A DNA stretch of 64,000 bases from CBDBZL01 sp965213545 (GCA_965213545.1 CBDBZL010000002.1:1364001-1428000); one strand, 5' to 3'. Shown: positions 18,725 to 27,155, counted from the first letter of the stretch. The notes: generated by a model not told the origin, from the letters alone. A program made the numbers and translations.

Positions 18725-20629
18725 ATGTTGCCCGCCCATTGCCGCGCGTTGCCCCAACCGCTAGCGCTGCCCGACACCGGGGAGGCGGGGTTGGAACTGA
18801 GCGATATCACGCGGGCGAACAGCCTGGTCGGCCTGTTCTTCGAGCGGGCGGATGAGCTTGGCGACCGGCCGTTCCTCTCCGCCAAGATCGCCGGCCAGTG
18901 GCAGCCTGTCTCGTGGAACGAGGCGGCATGCCAGGTCGCCACCCTTGCCACAGGGCTGCGCCAGATGGGCCTCGATGATGGCGAGCGGGTGATGATCGTC
19001 TCGGAAAACCGGCCCGAATGGTGCATCGCCGACCTTGCGATCATGGCGGCGGGGATGGTCACCGTGCCCGCCTACATCACCAATACCGAGGCCGACCATT
19101 GCCACATCCTGGACGATTCAGGTGCGCGGGCGGTGTTCGTCTCGAACCCCAGGCTCGCCGGGCCGCTGCGCCGGGCGATGACGCGTGCGGGCCATGCCGA
19201 GCACCTGATCGGGATCGAACCTGTCGCCGCCGCGCAATCGGGCAGCTTCGAGGTTCACCAATGGTCCGACCTGGTTTTGCGCGGGGACGCACGCCAGGCG
19301 CGCACCGCGATTGCCCCGCATATCGACCGGGCTACGCGCGATGATCTGGCGTGCATCATCTATACCAGTGGCACCAGCGGTTCGCCGCGCGGGGTCATGC
19401 TGCACCACGGCGCCATCCTCGCCAATGTGGAGGCGGCGGGCCGGGCGCTGGCGGGCAATTTCGGTTGGGACGAGGAGCGGTTCCTGTCCTTCCTGCCGCT
19501 CAGCCATGCGCTGGAACACACCGCCGGCTTCATGCTGCCCATCGGCATGGGCGCCGAGATCTGGTTTGCCGAAGGGCTCGACAAGCTGGCGACCAACCTT
19601 GGCGAAGCCCGGCCCACCTTCATGATCGTGGTGCCGCGATTGTTCGAACTCTTGCGCGCACGGATGATCGCCCAGATCGAGAAACAGGGGGCGGTGGCCC
19701 GGTTCCTGCTCGGGCGCGCGGTGGCGATCGGACTGGGACAGCTCGATGGGCGCCGGCGGCTTGTCGACAGACCGGTCGACCTGTTGCTCGGGCGCACCTT
19801 GCGACCCAAGATTGCCGAGCGGTTCGGCGGCCGGATGAAGGCGATGGTCTCCGGCGGGGCGCCGCTCAATCCCGAAGTGGGCGCGTTCTTCTCAGGGTTG
19901 GGCCTCACGCTGCTGCAAGGATACGGGCAGACCGAGACCGCGCCGGTGATCAGCTGCAACCTGCCTTCCGCCGGTATCCGTCTTAGAACCGTGGGCCCGC
20001 CGCTCGGCGAACATACCTCGGTACAGATCGCCGAGGATGGCGAGATCCTGGTGCGCGGGCCGCTGGTGATGAAGGGTTACTGGAACGATCCCGCCGACAC
20101 CCGCCGCGCCATCCTGGGCGAGTGGCTGCATACCGGCGATATCGGTCATCTCGACGAGGACGGGCGGATCGTCATCACCGATCGCAAGAAGGACATTATC
20201 GTCAACGACAAGGGCGACAATATCGCGCCGCAGAAGCTGGAGGGGATGCTCACGCTCCAGCCCGAGATCGCGCAGGCGATGGTGACAGGCGACCGGCGGC
20301 CTTATGTCGTGGCGCTGATCGTGCCCGATGAACATTGGGCGCAAACCTGGGCGCAAATGGGGGCGCAAACCGGTTCGGAAACCGATGCCGGGGATGAGGG
20401 CGACGCGACGCCGCTTGCGGTCATCACCGCGCGGCCGGGCTTCACTAGCGCAATCAAGGCGGCGATCGAGCGGGTGAATGCCGATCTTTCGGTCACCGAA
20501 AAGGTGCGCAAGTTCATCCTGGCGGACGAGCCGTTTACCGTCGATGGCGGCGAGATGACCCCGACGCTGAAGATCCGCCGGCACCCGCTCAAGGAGCGTT
20601 ACGGCGCAAGGCTGGACGCGCTGTACTGA
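18725..20629 (+). CDS. fadD: Long-chain fatty-acid-CoA ligase (AMP-binding family)
   Basis: 634 aa ANL-superfamily adenylating enzyme that activates fatty acids to acyl-CoA. Visible: the phosphate-binding loop IIYTSGTSGSPRGVML (about 211-226), LPLSHALEHTAGF, the adenine-binding motif GYGQTETAPVIS, the hinge region LHTGDIGHLDEDGRI with ITDRKKDIIV, and a C-terminal lysine in the MTPTLKIRR segment. The size and sequence resemble FAA1/FadD15-type long-chain enzymes. The first ~25 residues look poorly conserved, so the true start may be later. Its 3' end overlaps the convergent hypothetical gene by 31 bp. Confidence 0.9.
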   Translation: MLPAHCRALPQPLALPDTGEAGLELSDITRANSLVGLFFERADELGDRPFLSAKIAGQWQPVSWNEAACQVATLATGLRQMGLDDGERVMIVSENRPEWCIADLAIMAAGMVTVPAYITNTEADHCHILDDSGARAVFVSNPRLAGPLRRAMTRAGHAEHLIGIEPVAAAQSGSFEVHQWSDLVLRGDARQARTAIAPHIDRATRDDLACIIYTSGTSGSPRGVMLHHGAILANVEAAGRALAGNFGWDEERFLSFLPLSHALEHTAGFMLPIGMGAEIWFAEGLDKLATNLGEARPTFMIVVPRLFELLRARMIAQIEKQGAVARFLLGRAVAIGLGQLDGRRRLVDRPVDLLLGRTLRPKIAERFGGRMKAMVSGGAPLNPEVGAFFSGLGLTLLQGYGQTETAPVISCNLPSAGIRLRTVGPPLGEHTSVQIAEDGEILVRGPLVMKGYWNDPADTRRAILGEWLHTGDIGHLDEDGRIVITDRKKDIIVNDKGDNIAPQKLEGMLTLQPEIAQAMVTGDRRPYVVALIVPDEHWAQTWAQMGAQTGSETDAGDEGDATPLAVITARPGFTSAIKAAIERVNADLSVTEKVRKFILADEPFTVDGGEMTPTLKIRRHPLKERYGARLDALY

Positions 20630-21165
20630 TCGTCGAGCGGCTCTTCGGCCAGGCGGCTAGGAAAGAAGATCGGCTCGCGCATCGACCATCCCGGGGTCGC
20701 CAGCACCGCCGCACCCACGCTGGCGATCAGCCTGGCACGCCTTGCAGGCTCCACTTCGGGAAGCGCGGCGGCGGCGCAGAAGGCGGCCGGCAGGAACGGG
20801 CGCACGCGGGCGCCGAGCAGCCGCTCGTAAAGGAAGCGGTAGGCAGCGAAACTCTCGATCATGCCGCCGGCGATCTCGTACCTTGTGACCAGCATCAGCG
20901 CCAGCAGGAACTCGCCCGCCTCCTCCAGCGGCTGATCGGCCGCAACACGCGCGCTGGTGGCGATCAGCTCCTTTTGCGCCGCGGCATGACGGCGGCAGCG
21001 CGACGGCAGCGCGCCGGCGGCCGGCGCCTCGCGCGCCGCAAGGAAGGGCCGCGGTCCGCGCACGATTTCAAGGCTGCGTTCGATGTGGAACTGCTCGTGC
21101 GGGCAGAAGCCGGCAAACTCGCGCATTTCGGCAATGGTCTGCGAGGCGGTGCGGAATACGGCCAT
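20599..21165 (-). CDS. Hypothetical helical protein
   Basis: 188 aa, not recognised. Ala/Leu/Arg-rich with a mostly helical pattern; contains REFAGFCPHEQFHIERSLEI near the N-terminus and EEAGEFLLALMLVTRYEIAGG in the middle. No signal peptide or catalytic motif is evident. The 3' end overlaps the convergent acyl-CoA ligase gene by 31 bp. Coding is supported mainly by length and codon pattern. An internal Met (residue 14) is an alternative start. Confidence 0.55.
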   Translation of the reverse strand: MAVFRTASQTIAEMREFAGFCPHEQFHIERSLEIVRGPRPFLAAREAPAAGALPSRCRRHAAAQKELIATSARVAADQPLEEAGEFLLALMLVTRYEIAGGMIESFAAYRFLYERLLGARVRPFLPAAFCAAAALPEVEPARRARLIASVGAAVLATPGWSMREPIFFPSRLAEEPLDDQYSASSLAP

Positions 21166-21314
21166 GATCGGCTCCCGTTCACTTTGTCCAGGAGATGATC
21201 ATGCGCCCCAAGTGGTTAGCAAATCGTAAACCATGTTCGCGATTTTGTTCGGGATCCTAAGAGCGCGCGGGCCACAAGCCGCCAGACTCCCGGACCCGCC
21301 GAGCTTGCTTCGCG

Positions 21315-22328
21315 TCAGATCAACCCGGCAAGCGGGCTCGAGGGATCGGCGTAGCGGCGCTGGCCCATGCGGCCTGCCAGGTAGGCGCCGCGCCCGGCCT
21401 CGACCGCCAGCCGCATTGCCCGGGCCATGGCGATGGGATCCTTCGCCTCGGCGATCGCGGTGTTCATCAGCACCCCGTCGCAGCCCAGCTCCATCGCCAC
21501 CGCCGCATCGGACGCGGTTCCCACGCCCGCATCGACCAGCACCGGCACGCTGGCGCCCTCGACGATCAGGCGGATAGTCACCTTGTTCTGGATCCCCAGC
21601 CCCGAGCCGATCGGCGCGCCCAGCGGCATCACCGCCACCGCACCTGCCTCCTCGAGCTGGCGCGCGGCGATGGGGTCGTCAGCGCAATAGACCATCGGCT
21701 CGAAGCCCTCAGCGCTCAGCACCTCGGTGGCGCGCAAGGTCTCGCGCATGTCGGGATAGAGCGTCCTGGCCTCACCCAGCACCTCGAGCTTGACCAGCGT
21801 CCAGCCGCCCGCCTCGCGCGCCAGGCGCAGGGTGCGGATCGCATCTTCGGCGGTGAAGCAGCCGGCGGTATTGGGCAGGTAGGTGACCTTTGCCGGGTCG
21901 ATGAAATCGGTCAGCATGGGCGCTGCGGGATCGGAAACATTGACCCGGCGCACCGCCACGGTGACGATCTGGGCCCCGCTCGCCGCCACCGCCGCCGCGT
22001 TCTGCGCGAAATCCTTGTACTTGCCCGTGCCGATGATCAGGCGCGAGGTGAAGCGCCGCCCGGCAACCTCCCACTCATCGGAGCGCGTTGGCGCAGGCGC
22101 CTGCGCCACGTCATCTCCGCCGCCCACGAAATGGACGATCTCAAGCACATCGTCCGGCTCGAGCGGGGCCTCGGAATAGGACGAGCGCGGGATGATCGTG
22201 CCGTTGCGCTCCACCGCCACCTTCTGCGGCTCGAGCGAGAGTTCGCGCAGCAACGCCTCGATGGTGGCGGCGCCGGTGCGGCGCGGTTCGCCGTTCAGGG
22301 TGATCGGGCAGGGACTGGACATCGGCAT
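21315..22328 (-). CDS. thiG: ThiS-ThiG fusion: sulfur carrier joined to thiazole synthase
   Basis: 337 aa. Residues 1-~70 are a ThiS-like beta-grasp domain (CPITLNGEPRRT, VAVERNGTIIPRS, ending DVLEIVHFVGGG). After a linker (DDVAQAPAPTRSDEW), residues ~85-335 are thiazole synthase ThiG: RLIIGTGKYKDF with the Schiff-base region, VRRVNVSDP, TYLPNTAGCFTAEDAIRT, VMPLGAPIGSGLGI and PVLVDAGVG. Together they supply and use sulfur to make thiazole phosphate in thiamine synthesis. In free ThiS the Gly-Gly must be C-terminal to be thiocarboxylated; here it is internal. No TPP riboswitch is seen in the 50 bp upstream. MerC-like gene precedes it on the same strand. Confidence 0.92.
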   Translation of the reverse strand: MPMSSPCPITLNGEPRRTGAATIEALLRELSLEPQKVAVERNGTIIPRSSYSEAPLEPDDVLEIVHFVGGGDDVAQAPAPTRSDEWEVAGRRFTSRLIIGTGKYKDFAQNAAAVAASGAQIVTVAVRRVNVSDPAAPMLTDFIDPAKVTYLPNTAGCFTAEDAIRTLRLAREAGGWTLVKLEVLGEARTLYPDMRETLRATEVLSAEGFEPMVYCADDPIAARQLEEAGAVAVMPLGAPIGSGLGIQNKVTIRLIVEGASVPVLVDAGVGTASDAAVAMELGCDGVLMNTAIAEAKDPIAMARAMRLAVEAGRGAYLAGRMGQRRYADPSSPLAGLI

Positions 22329-22378
22329 GCTTCGCAGCTTGCGAGATAGCGTCCGCGGCCCGGGTTGCAACCACCTGC

Positions 22379-22792
22379 TCAGGCGCGCTGCAAGTTGGTC
22401 CAGTGCGCCGTGGCGATGAACGCCAGGCCGATCATGGTGAGCGGCAGTTCTGCGATTCCGTGACCCACACTCACGGCGGCGGCGAGCGAGGCGATCCCGC
22501 AAGTCGCCAGCAGCACCGGCTTTGTCCGCCAGCGCCGCACCGCGCCGACACCGATAGCAGCGGTCGCGACCAGCACGGCAATAACCAGGCCAACCTTGTG
22601 GATGGCAGGATGAAGCAGCATCGTTCCGGCAAAGCCCAGCATGCCCACCAGCACCAGGCTGGCCGCGCAATGCAGCGCACAAAGCCCGGACATGACGATC
22701 CCGAGCCGATCGAATCGGTCGCCGACCCCGTGGGATACGACACGATTGGCCGGCGCGGGGGGGCAAGACAGACGGGCGGGATTGCTGGCCAT
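22379..22792 (-). CDS. MerC-domain membrane protein
   Basis: 137 aa with four predicted transmembrane segments and the MerC-type motif FDRLGIVMSGLCALHCAASL (split C-x-x-x-C: C38, C42 region), used in mercury transporters to bind and pass a metal ion. In non-mer contexts such proteins are linked to zinc or other metal uptake. No mer genes are nearby. A 17-bp near-palindrome lies 11 bp upstream of the ATG (22804-22820), suggesting metalloregulator control. 50 bp separate it from the downstream thiSG gene. Confidence 0.85.
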   Translation of the reverse strand: MASNPARLSCPPAPANRVVSHGVGDRFDRLGIVMSGLCALHCAASLVLVGMLGFAGTMLLHPAIHKVGLVIAVLVATAAIGVGAVRRWRTKPVLLATCGIASLAAAVSVGHGIAELPLTMIGLAFIATAHWTNLQRA

Positions 22793-22803
22793 GCACAGCC
22801 TCT

Positions 22804-22820
22804 ATGTTACAAGGTTACAT
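22804..22820. promoter_or_regulatory. Near-perfect 17-bp palindrome, candidate metalloregulator site
   Basis: ATGTTACAAGGTTACAT: arms ATGTTAC and GTTACAT pair in 6 of 7 positions around AAG. It lies 11 bp before the MerC-like ATG and 72 bp before the heme A synthase start on the other strand. Size and AT-rich arms resemble Fur/Zur-family operators; the identification is inference. Confidence 0.45.
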
Positions 22821-22892
22821 AATGCAAGACGCTTCCCCTGTCCTGATGACCCTGTTAATCGCGGGCGAAAGAGCCGATATGGCCCCCTCGCA

Positions 22893-24011
22893 ATGGTCGC
22901 CCGCACAAGACAGATCAATTTTACCCTGACCGGCCCTGGGCGCACGCGCCCGCTCGCGCTTGCCCGCTGGCTGTTTCTCATTGCAGCGCTGGTGGTGGTG
23001 ATGGTGCTGGTCGGGGGGATTACCCGGCTGACCGAATCCGGGTTGTCGATCACCCAGTGGAACCTGGTTACCGGCATCGTCCCGCCGTTGAGCGAGAGCG
23101 GCTGGCAGGCCGAGTTCGACACCTATCGCCTGACGCCCGAGTATCGGCTGGAAGCAAGAGGCATGGACCTTGCCGCCTTCAAGCTCATCTATTTCTGGGA
23201 ATGGTTTCACCGCCTGCTGGGCCGCTTGCTGGGCCTTGCCTATGCCCTGCCGCTCGCCTGGTTCTGGCTGCGCGGTGCCATCCCCGATGTCATCAAGCCG
23301 CGGCTGGTCGTGCTGCTGGCACTGGGCGGGGCGCAGGGCGTGTTCGGTTGGCTGATGGTGCGCTCGGGTCTGACCGGGCAGATGACCGATGTCAGCCATT
23401 TGTGGCTGTCGGTTCACCTGATGACCGCGCTCGCCACGCTGGTGCTGCTGGTCTGGACCGCGCTCGACATACGGACCCTGGCGCGCGCGGACCATCTGCC
23501 GCGCAAGCTTATGGAACACGGCGAACGCGAAAGTGCGCCGGGCGATGCCGCCGGGTTGCTCGTTCGACCGACGGTGCTTGGCCTGGTCGCCGGCGCTGCC
23601 CTGGCGCTTCAGTTGCTGTTGGGCGCCTGGGTCGCGGGGCTCAATGCGGGTCATGCCGCCTATGACTGGCCGTTGATGAACGGCCGGCTCTTCCCCAAGA
23701 TCGACTGGTCGCCCGGCATCGTATGGACGCTGACACATGATCCGTTCCTCCTCCATTTCCTCCATCGCTGGTGGGCGCTGGCAGCGCTGCTCGCGCTGGT
23801 CCTGCTCGCGCGTCAGGCGCGGCGCAGCGGTGGCAATGGCGCGTTTGCCGGGACCGCGCTCAATGCAGGCGTGGGGCTGCAGGTGCTGCTAGGGATTGCC
23901 ACGGTGACCGCCGGCATTGTGCTGTGGCTGGCGGTGCTGCACCAGCTCACCGCCGCGCTGCTGGTGGCGGCGACCGCCTGGGCGGCGCATGTCGCAGGCA
24001 GGCGGGCATGA
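22893..24011 (+). CDS. ctaA: Heme A synthase (COX15/CtaA type)
   Basis: 372 aa, about eight transmembrane helices. It oxidises the C8 methyl of heme O to the formyl of heme A for aa3-type cytochrome oxidase. Conserved features: GGITRLTESGLSITQWN near the first helix, KLIYFWEWFHRLLGR with a heme-ligand histidine, DVSHLWLSVHLMTAL, LLHFLHRWWALAA and VLHQLTAALLVA, giving the four expected histidines. Start chosen at ATG 22893 (MVARTRQINFTL); the longer upstream frame is not family-like. It overlaps the cutA start by 4 bp (ATGA). Confidence 0.95.
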   Translation: MVARTRQINFTLTGPGRTRPLALARWLFLIAALVVVMVLVGGITRLTESGLSITQWNLVTGIVPPLSESGWQAEFDTYRLTPEYRLEARGMDLAAFKLIYFWEWFHRLLGRLLGLAYALPLAWFWLRGAIPDVIKPRLVVLLALGGAQGVFGWLMVRSGLTGQMTDVSHLWLSVHLMTALATLVLLVWTALDIRTLARADHLPRKLMEHGERESAPGDAAGLLVRPTVLGLVAGAALALQLLLGAWVAGLNAGHAAYDWPLMNGRLFPKIDWSPGIVWTLTHDPFLLHFLHRWWALAALLALVLLARQARRSGGNGAFAGTALNAGVGLQVLLGIATVTAGIVLWLAVLHQLTAALLVAATAWAAHVAGRRA

Positions 24012-24361
24012 GCGGCATCGTGGCGGGGCGGGAGCCTGCGCTGATCTGGTGTCCCTTCGCCAGCGAAGCCGATGCCGTCGGCGTGGCGTATATATTGCTC
24101 GATGAGCAGTTGGTCGCCTGCGCCAATATCCTGCCGATGATGCGCTCGCTGTTCATTTCCGACGGCCAGCGCGGGGAAGCGAGCGAGACCGGCGTATTGT
24201 TCAAGACCAATGCCGCGCTGCTGGCCCGCGCGATCGCCCGGATCGAGGCGCTGCATCCCTATGACACGCCCGCGGTGATCGGATGGCATGCGCGCGAGGC
24301 CCCCGAAGCGGCGCGCAGCTGGCTTGCCGGGCTGACCAGCGAGGCGAGCACAGCCGCGTGA
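24008..24361 (+). CDS. cutA: Divalent-cation tolerance protein CutA
   Basis: 117 aa, the usual trimeric CutA length. Conserved blocks: LVACANILPMMRSLF (normally ACVN-x-I-P-x-x-S-x-Y), ETGVLFKTNAALLARAI, and HPYDTPAVIGW (HPYE-x-P in most members). CutA1 proteins bind copper and other divalent metals; their physiological role remains uncertain. Starts inside the heme A synthase stop codon, so the two are co-translated, which puts a metal-linked protein beside a cytochrome-oxidase cofactor enzyme. Confidence 0.9.
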   Translation: MSGIVAGREPALIWCPFASEADAVGVAYILLDEQLVACANILPMMRSLFISDGQRGEASETGVLFKTNAALLARAIARIEALHPYDTPAVIGWHAREAPEAARSWLAGLTSEASTAA

Positions 24362-24366
24362 CCCAG

Positions 24367-25131
24367 ATGGACCGGCGCTCGCTGATTGTGTTGCTGGCCA
24401 CGCTGGCGCCCGCGCTCGCCTCGCGGGGGGTGCTTGCCCAATCGGCTCCTGCGCCCGGCACCGTGGCGGGCGCGCTGATCGACCCGCCCGCGCGGCCGAT
24501 GGTCTATTCGCGCCGGCTCGAACGAGAGATGACCGGCGATGCCCGGTTTGTCGTCGACCGCCGCTTTTCGGTTTTGTTCTCGCAAGACAATGCGGGTTTC
24601 CGGATCGAGGGCGAACAGATCGGGGTCGCGGTCGAGGCTCCTGCGCGCTTGGCGCCCCTTGCCGAGCTGGAACGCGCGCGGGTGGAGGCCGGGCTGTTCC
24701 CGCTCGATCTGTCGCCCAGCGGCCTGATCCGCTCGGCCATATTGCCCGACCCGCACGAGGAGGTCCCCGAGGTCGAGCAGGCGCGCGCCTATGTCCTAGA
24801 GATGCTCGAAACGCAGCGTCTGACCGATAATAGCGCGCTCAAGGAGTTCGTCGCCGCACTGGACCGCGCAGGCGGTCATATCATCTCGGCCCTGCCCGTG
24901 GACCTGTTCGCACCCGCTCCCGGCGAACGCAGTGCGACAGCCAAGGTGGCGCTGCCGGGCGGCTTGACGGGACGGGTCAGCACCCGTTTTGTCGCCACCC
25001 GCAACCCGGCGACCGGGCTGATGGACCATGCCACCCGCGAGATCGTCACCGCGATCGAGGGCGAAAGCCGGCGCACGATCGAGACCTTCGCGCTGGCTCC
25101 AGCACCCCAGATCATCCCGGCGGTATCTTGA
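24367..25131 (+). CDS. Exported protein of unknown function
   Basis: 254 aa, not recognised. Begins MDRRSLIVLLATLAPALASRG with a twin-arginine-like or Sec signal peptide ending near VLAQSAPA. The mature protein has an N-terminal SRRLEREMTGDARFVVDRRFSV segment, a Leu/Glu-rich middle and a C-terminal beta-rich part (VALPGGLTGRVSTRFVATRN). No catalytic motif is visible. A GTG at 24358 that overlaps the cutA stop is an alternative, coupled start. It is the last gene of the ctaA-cutA group. Confidence 0.7.
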   Translation: MDRRSLIVLLATLAPALASRGVLAQSAPAPGTVAGALIDPPARPMVYSRRLEREMTGDARFVVDRRFSVLFSQDNAGFRIEGEQIGVAVEAPARLAPLAELERARVEAGLFPLDLSPSGLIRSAILPDPHEEVPEVEQARAYVLEMLETQRLTDNSALKEFVAALDRAGGHIISALPVDLFAPAPGERSATAKVALPGGLTGRVSTRFVATRNPATGLMDHATREIVTAIEGESRRTIETFALAPAPQIIPAVS

Positions 25132-25158
25132 TACCTCCCTGCAAACGCGCCTGAGCGC

Positions 25159-25187
25159 TTGACTTTGGCCGCATCGGCGGACATTTG
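25159..25187 (+). promoter_or_regulatory. Candidate promoter of rplM-rpsI
   Basis: TTGACT at 25159-25164, then a 17-bp spacer and CATTTG at 25182-25187. The -35 is good and the -10 weak, as often in this group. It is placed to give a ~120-nt leader before rplM. Confidence 0.35.
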
Positions 25188-25271
25188 GCCGCGCATCGGT
25201 GTCGGTGCGCCCAAGTCTGGTGCGCGCCCGACCCAGCTCCGGCAGCCGTCATTCGGATTGCAAATATTCCA

Positions 25272-25297
25272 GCGCCGGGCTCCTACCCCTGCGGCGC
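25272..25297 (+). promoter_or_regulatory. Leader hairpin before rplM
   Basis: GCGCCG (25272-25277) pairs perfectly with CGGCGC (25292-25297) around a 14-nt loop, ending 5 nt before the AAGGA ribosome-binding site of rplM. Leaders of rplM-rpsI operons are autoregulated in several bacteria; whether this hairpin does so is inference. Confidence 0.35.
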
Positions 25298-25315
25298 CAG
25301 CAAAGGATGTTTCCC

Positions 25316-25801
25316 ATGGGCATGAAGGCGCTCAGCAAGCAGACAAGGTCGGTCAAGCCGGCCGAGATCGAGAAGAACTGGCACCTGGTGGATGCGGACG
25401 GGCTGGTCGTGGGGCGGCTCGCCTCGCTGGTCGCCAATATCCTGCGCGGCAAGCACAAGCCCATCTACACCCCGCATGTCGATTGCGGCGACCATGTGGT
25501 CATCATCAATGCCGAGAAGGTGCGCTTCACCGGCAACAAGATGAAGACCCAGACCTATTACAAGCACACCGGCTATCCCGGCGGGCTGAAAGAGGTCACC
25601 GCCGACAAGGTGCTCGAAGGGCGCTTTCCCGAGCGGGTGCTGGAAAAGGCGGTCGAACGCATGGTGCCACGCGGGCCGCTGGGCCGAGCCCAAATGCGCG
25701 GGCTGCATCTGTATGCCGGCGCGGAGCATCCCCATTCCGGCCAGAACCCCGAACCGCTCGACGTGGCGGGCATGAACCGCAAGAACAAGGTGTCCAAGTG
25801 A
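25316..25801 (+). CDS. rplM: 50S ribosomal protein L13
   Basis: 161 aa. Large-subunit protein that binds 23S rRNA early in assembly. Typical blocks: WHLVDADGLVVGRLAS, LRGKHKPIYTPHVDCGDHVV, QTYYKHTGYPGGLK and MVPRGPLGRAQMRGLH. The ATG at 25316 (MGMKALSK) was chosen from the AAGGA sequence 8 nt upstream; the next ATG (25322) is the usual MKAL start of relatives. The stop TGA shares a base with the rpsI ATG (TGATG), so the two are translationally coupled. The C-terminus is longer than E. coli L13, as usual in alphaproteobacteria. Confidence 0.97.
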   Translation: MGMKALSKQTRSVKPAEIEKNWHLVDADGLVVGRLASLVANILRGKHKPIYTPHVDCGDHVVIINAEKVRFTGNKMKTQTYYKHTGYPGGLKEVTADKVLEGRFPERVLEKAVERMVPRGPLGRAQMRGLHLYAGAEHPHSGQNPEPLDVAGMNRKNKVSK

Positions 25802-26637
25802 TGGCCGCTGAGACCGACAAGCCCGAAACCACCCCAACGCCCGATCCTTCGGCCGAAGCCAAGGCGGGGTCCGAAACTCGGGGCGAGGCGAGCGAAACCG
25901 CTGCTTCATCGCAGTCCGAGGCCGTGGCGAAATCCGACACGCAAGCGGACAGCACGTCGCCCGCAACCGATGGTGAGGCGCGCCCTGCATCTGGCGATGC
26001 TGACGATACCCCCGCCAAGTCCCGGTCGCAGCCCGCGGACCAAGCGAAGGCCCAGACCAAGCCCACGTCCGAACCCGAGGCCCCGACCTCAGGCCAGGCC
26101 CCGGCCGCGAACGAGGCGGAACCCGCCAGCGAGCCCGCCAGCGTCAGCGATCTGGCCGACCTTGGCGCGCTGGCCGGCGATACGCCCGATGCCGGCGAGC
26201 GCGAGGTGCGCACACCAAGCGCGCCCTTGCGCGAACAGCAGCTCGATGCGTCGGGCCGTGCCTATGCCACCGGGCGTCGCAAGGACGCGGTCGCGCGCGT
26301 CTGGCTCAAGCCCGGCAAGGGCAAGGTGGTGGTCAACGGCCGCGATCAGGAGGTTTATTTCGCCCGTCCCACGTTGCGTCTGGTGATCAACCAGCCCTTC
26401 GCCATCACCGAGCGCGAGGGCCAGTACGACATCGTCGCCACGGTCTCGGGGGGCGGGCTTTCGGGACAGGCGGGCGCGGTGAAGCACGGGATCAGCCAGG
26501 CGCTGACCAAGTACGAGCCCACGCTGCGATCGGTGGTCAAGGCGGCCGGCTTCCTCACCCGTGACAGCCGCACCGTGGAACGCAAGAAATACGGCCGCGC
26601 CAAGGCCCGCCGCTCGTTCCAGTTCTCCAAGCGCTGA
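25801..26637 (+). CDS. rpsI: 30S ribosomal protein S9 with a long acidic N-terminal extension
   Basis: 278 aa, about twice the normal length. The S9 core starts near residue 152 (GRAYATGRRKDAVARVWL) and runs to the C-terminal KKYGRAKARRSFQFSKR, which reaches the P-site tRNA. Residues 1-~115 are Ala/Glu/Ser/Thr/Pro-rich, strongly acidic and without predicted structure; residues 115-150 (VSDLADLGALAG, APLREQQLDA) match the shorter extension known from sphingomonads. The start is fixed by the TGATG junction with rplM, and no later start has a better ribosome-binding site. The extension may be a lineage-specific expansion. Confidence 0.95.
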   Translation: MAAETDKPETTPTPDPSAEAKAGSETRGEASETAASSQSEAVAKSDTQADSTSPATDGEARPASGDADDTPAKSRSQPADQAKAQTKPTSEPEAPTSGQAPAANEAEPASEPASVSDLADLGALAGDTPDAGEREVRTPSAPLREQQLDASGRAYATGRRKDAVARVWLKPGKGKVVVNGRDQEVYFARPTLRLVINQPFAITEREGQYDIVATVSGGGLSGQAGAVKHGISQALTKYEPTLRSVVKAAGFLTRDSRTVERKKYGRAKARRSFQFSKR

Positions 26638-26736
26638 GTTCGACCCCCGGCCCGGGGGGCCATCAGCCGCGAACACCGGCGCCTGCATTTGTTTGCCCCG
26701 GTCGAATGGCCGCTTAACCAATGTCATTGCGATCCG

Positions 26737-26752
26737 TGCCTGTTTGCAGGCA
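26737..26752. repeat. Small inverted repeat between rpsI and the next gene
   Basis: TGCCTG-TTTG-CAGGCA, a perfect 6-bp stem with a 4-nt loop, 100 bp after rpsI and 31 bp before the small gene at 26784. No T-run follows, so an intrinsic terminator is not supported; it could be an operator. Confidence 0.35.
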
Positions 26753-26783
26753 TCTGAAATCGCACGACAAAAGGAGAAGCACC

Positions 26784-27074
26784 ATGGACGGCGGAAGGGT
26801 GGCTGGGGCACGGGGCGGGATGCTTTCGCGGCTATGGATGGCAGAGCCGCCGCCAATTGCGCGGCTAAAGCATGTCTACCGGATCAAGTTTCCCGAGGAA
26901 CATGACGGGCGCCCGGCCAAGGATGTCGAGTTCGAGGCGCATGATTCGAGCGAGGCGCTGCTCATCGCCCACCGCGAGGCGCGCAGCCGCTCGGCCGAAT
27001 TGTGGCGCGACGGGGCCAAGATCTGCACCATCCGGCGCACACCAAGCAATGTGTGGGAAATCTGGCCGCTCTAG
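26784..27074 (+). CDS. Small protein of unknown function
   Basis: 96 aa, cytoplasmic, function unknown. Start fixed by AGGAG 7 nt before the ATG. The body from about residue 28 (LKHVYRIKFPEEHDGRPAKD) looks like a compact alpha/beta domain ending IRRTPSNVWEIWPL. The first ~25 residues are Gly/Arg-rich. It does not resemble NDUFS4-type complex I proteins despite similar size. It follows the ribosomal operon but has its own spacing of 146 bp. Confidence 0.7.
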   Translation: MDGGRVAGARGGMLSRLWMAEPPPIARLKHVYRIKFPEEHDGRPAKDVEFEAHDSSEALLIAHREARSRSAELWRDGAKICTIRRTPSNVWEIWPL

Positions 27075-27155
27075 CGTGCCGCTGGGCGGTGGCGGCGCTA
27101 CCTCATTGAGGCTTGCGCCGGCCACTCGCCACCACCCCTCGCTGAATCGGCCGGG

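Noticed and set aside
18566..18757. Extra short minus frame between amidohydrolase and acyl-CoA ligase
   Set aside because: Only 63 codons, no ribosome-binding site, overlaps both neighbours' 5' ends.
22329..22378. TPP riboswitch upstream of thiS-thiG
   Set aside because: The 50-bp gap is too short and lacks the conserved THI element.
26644..26658. CCCCC-GGCCC-GGGGG hairpin after rpsI as terminator
   Set aside because: Stem of only 5 bp and no following T-run.
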